Source of the DNA: an uncultured Verrucomicrobiota bacterium
GTDB lineage: Bacteria > Verrucomicrobiota > Kiritimatiellia > RFP12 > UBA1067
Length of the DNA stretch: 6,339 nucleotides
Direction of reading: 5' to 3'
Assembly: GCA_937901395.1 (NCBI GenBank)
Contig: CALCDB010000085.1
Coordinates: 1-6,339 of the forward strand
In this document: positions 6,028 to 6,339 of the stretch, in pieces
Numbering within the stretch: the stretch's first letter is position 1
How the letters are laid out: each line of letters starts with the position of its first letter
The notes under the pieces: model-generated
The model's database searches: none
The model's input: the letters and a program-made list of their open reading frames with translations, nothing else
What the model was told of the DNA's origin: nothing
Position numbers and translations under genes: made by a program

Positions 6028-6339
6028 TTAGGTTACGGGCGTTCCTCCGACCGCATCGCCAGTGGGCACCAATGCGCCGCCATTCACGCCTGGCTCGCCC
6101 GCGAAAAGAATCATGCCTTCGGAAACGCCAACCGACATCTTACGGGGCGCGAGATTGGCCACGAATACCACTTGGCGACCAACCAACTTCTCCGGTTCGG
6201 GATACGCCTGACGAATACCCGAAAAGATGGTGCGCTTGCCGAGCGAACCCGCGTCCAGAACGAACTTCAGGAGCTTCGAGCTCTTCGGAACGATCTCGCA
6301 GCTTTCCACCACGCCTATGCGTAGATCCAACTTCTCGAA
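6028..6339 (-). CDS. metG: Methionyl-tRNA synthetase C-terminal tRNA-binding domain (partial)
   Basis: The reading frame is open to the window edge and starts mid-domain (FEKLDLRIGVVES), so only the last 103 residues are visible. They match the Trbp111/MetG-C OB-fold that binds tRNA and forms the dimer interface at the C terminus of many methionyl-tRNA synthetases. Motifs include LDLRIGVV, the RTIFSGIRQAYPEPEKLVGRQVVFVANLAPRK core with SGIR and NLAPRK, and SEGMILFAGE. A TTG codon at 6330-6328 could be read as a start, but it falls inside the conserved FxKLDLRxG motif, so it is not the true start. The fragment could end a full-length MetG, or be a free-standing tRNA-binding protein or MetG beta subunit; full-length MetG is the most common arrangement. 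It is followed after 2 nt by the tadC-like gene and heads the visible part of the operon. Confidence 0.85.
   Translation of the reverse strand, partial: FEKLDLRIGVVESCEIVPKSSKLLKFVLDAGSLGKRTIFSGIRQAYPEPEKLVGRQVVFVANLAPRKMSVGVSEGMILFAGEPGVNGGALVPTGDAVGGTPVT

Larger units (their letters stand above)
50..6339 (-). other. Single tightly packed operon
   Basis: Seven genes run in the same direction with no room for internal promoters or terminators between coding regions. The junctions, in transcription order, are a 2-nt gap (6026-6027), a TAATG overlap of 1 nt (5225), a 1-nt gap (3920), an ATGA overlap (2801-2804), a 2-nt gap (2068-2069) and an ATGA overlap (757-760). This implies co-transcription and translational coupling. 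The operon promoter lies outside the window beyond 6339. Promoters inside coding sequence cannot be excluded. Confidence 0.85.

Noticed and set aside
6028..6330. TTG at 6330-6328 as the start of a 100-residue free-standing tRNA-binding protein
   Set aside because: The frame stays open to the window edge and the upstream residues F-E-K belong to the conserved FxKLDLRxG motif, so the gene begins outside the window.

Overview
All seven genes in this 6.3 kb window lie on the minus strand and are packed end to end, with junctions running from a 4-nt overlap to a 2-nt gap. They read as one transcript running from position 6339 down to 50. In transcription order they are: the 3' end of a methionyl-tRNA synthetase-type gene (6339-6028, cut by the window edge); a TadC-like type II secretion F-family membrane protein (6025-5225); an FHA-domain protein with one membrane span (5225-3921); an exported protein with four PEGA repeats (3919-2801); a TlyA-family rRNA 2'-O-methyltransferase (2804-2070); a thymidine/pyrimidine-nucleoside phosphorylase (2067-757); and a GspG-domain protein with an unusual N terminus (760-50). 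No RNA gene, mobile element, CRISPR array or convincing terminator is visible. The last 49 bases (1-49) hold no supportable feature.

The organism is probably a Gram-negative (diderm) bacterium with moderately GC-rich DNA. The signal peptide, the PEGA protein and the secretion/pilus-type parts suggest this. The mix of FHA, PEGA and Tad/GspG-like parts with housekeeping genes in one operon recalls the Planctomycetes-Verrucomicrobia-Lentisphaerae group or similar lineages. That placement is an impression from family content, not a sequence search.

Four of the genes look like parts of one envelope-associated machine. The TadC-like protein would be an inner-membrane platform. The FHA protein would carry a cytoplasmic phosphothreonine-reading domain joined through the membrane to a periplasmic domain. 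The PEGA protein would sit in the periplasm or on the cell surface, and the GspG-domain protein would be a pseudopilin relative. The most unusual point is that the GspG-like protein keeps the GspG globular domain but lacks the prepilin-peptidase signature and has a 42-residue basic cytoplasmic leader. It is probably a permanently membrane-anchored protein rather than a processed pilus subunit. The other three genes are housekeeping: tRNA charging, ribosome methylation and nucleoside salvage. Their interleaving with the envelope genes is the second notable feature of the window.
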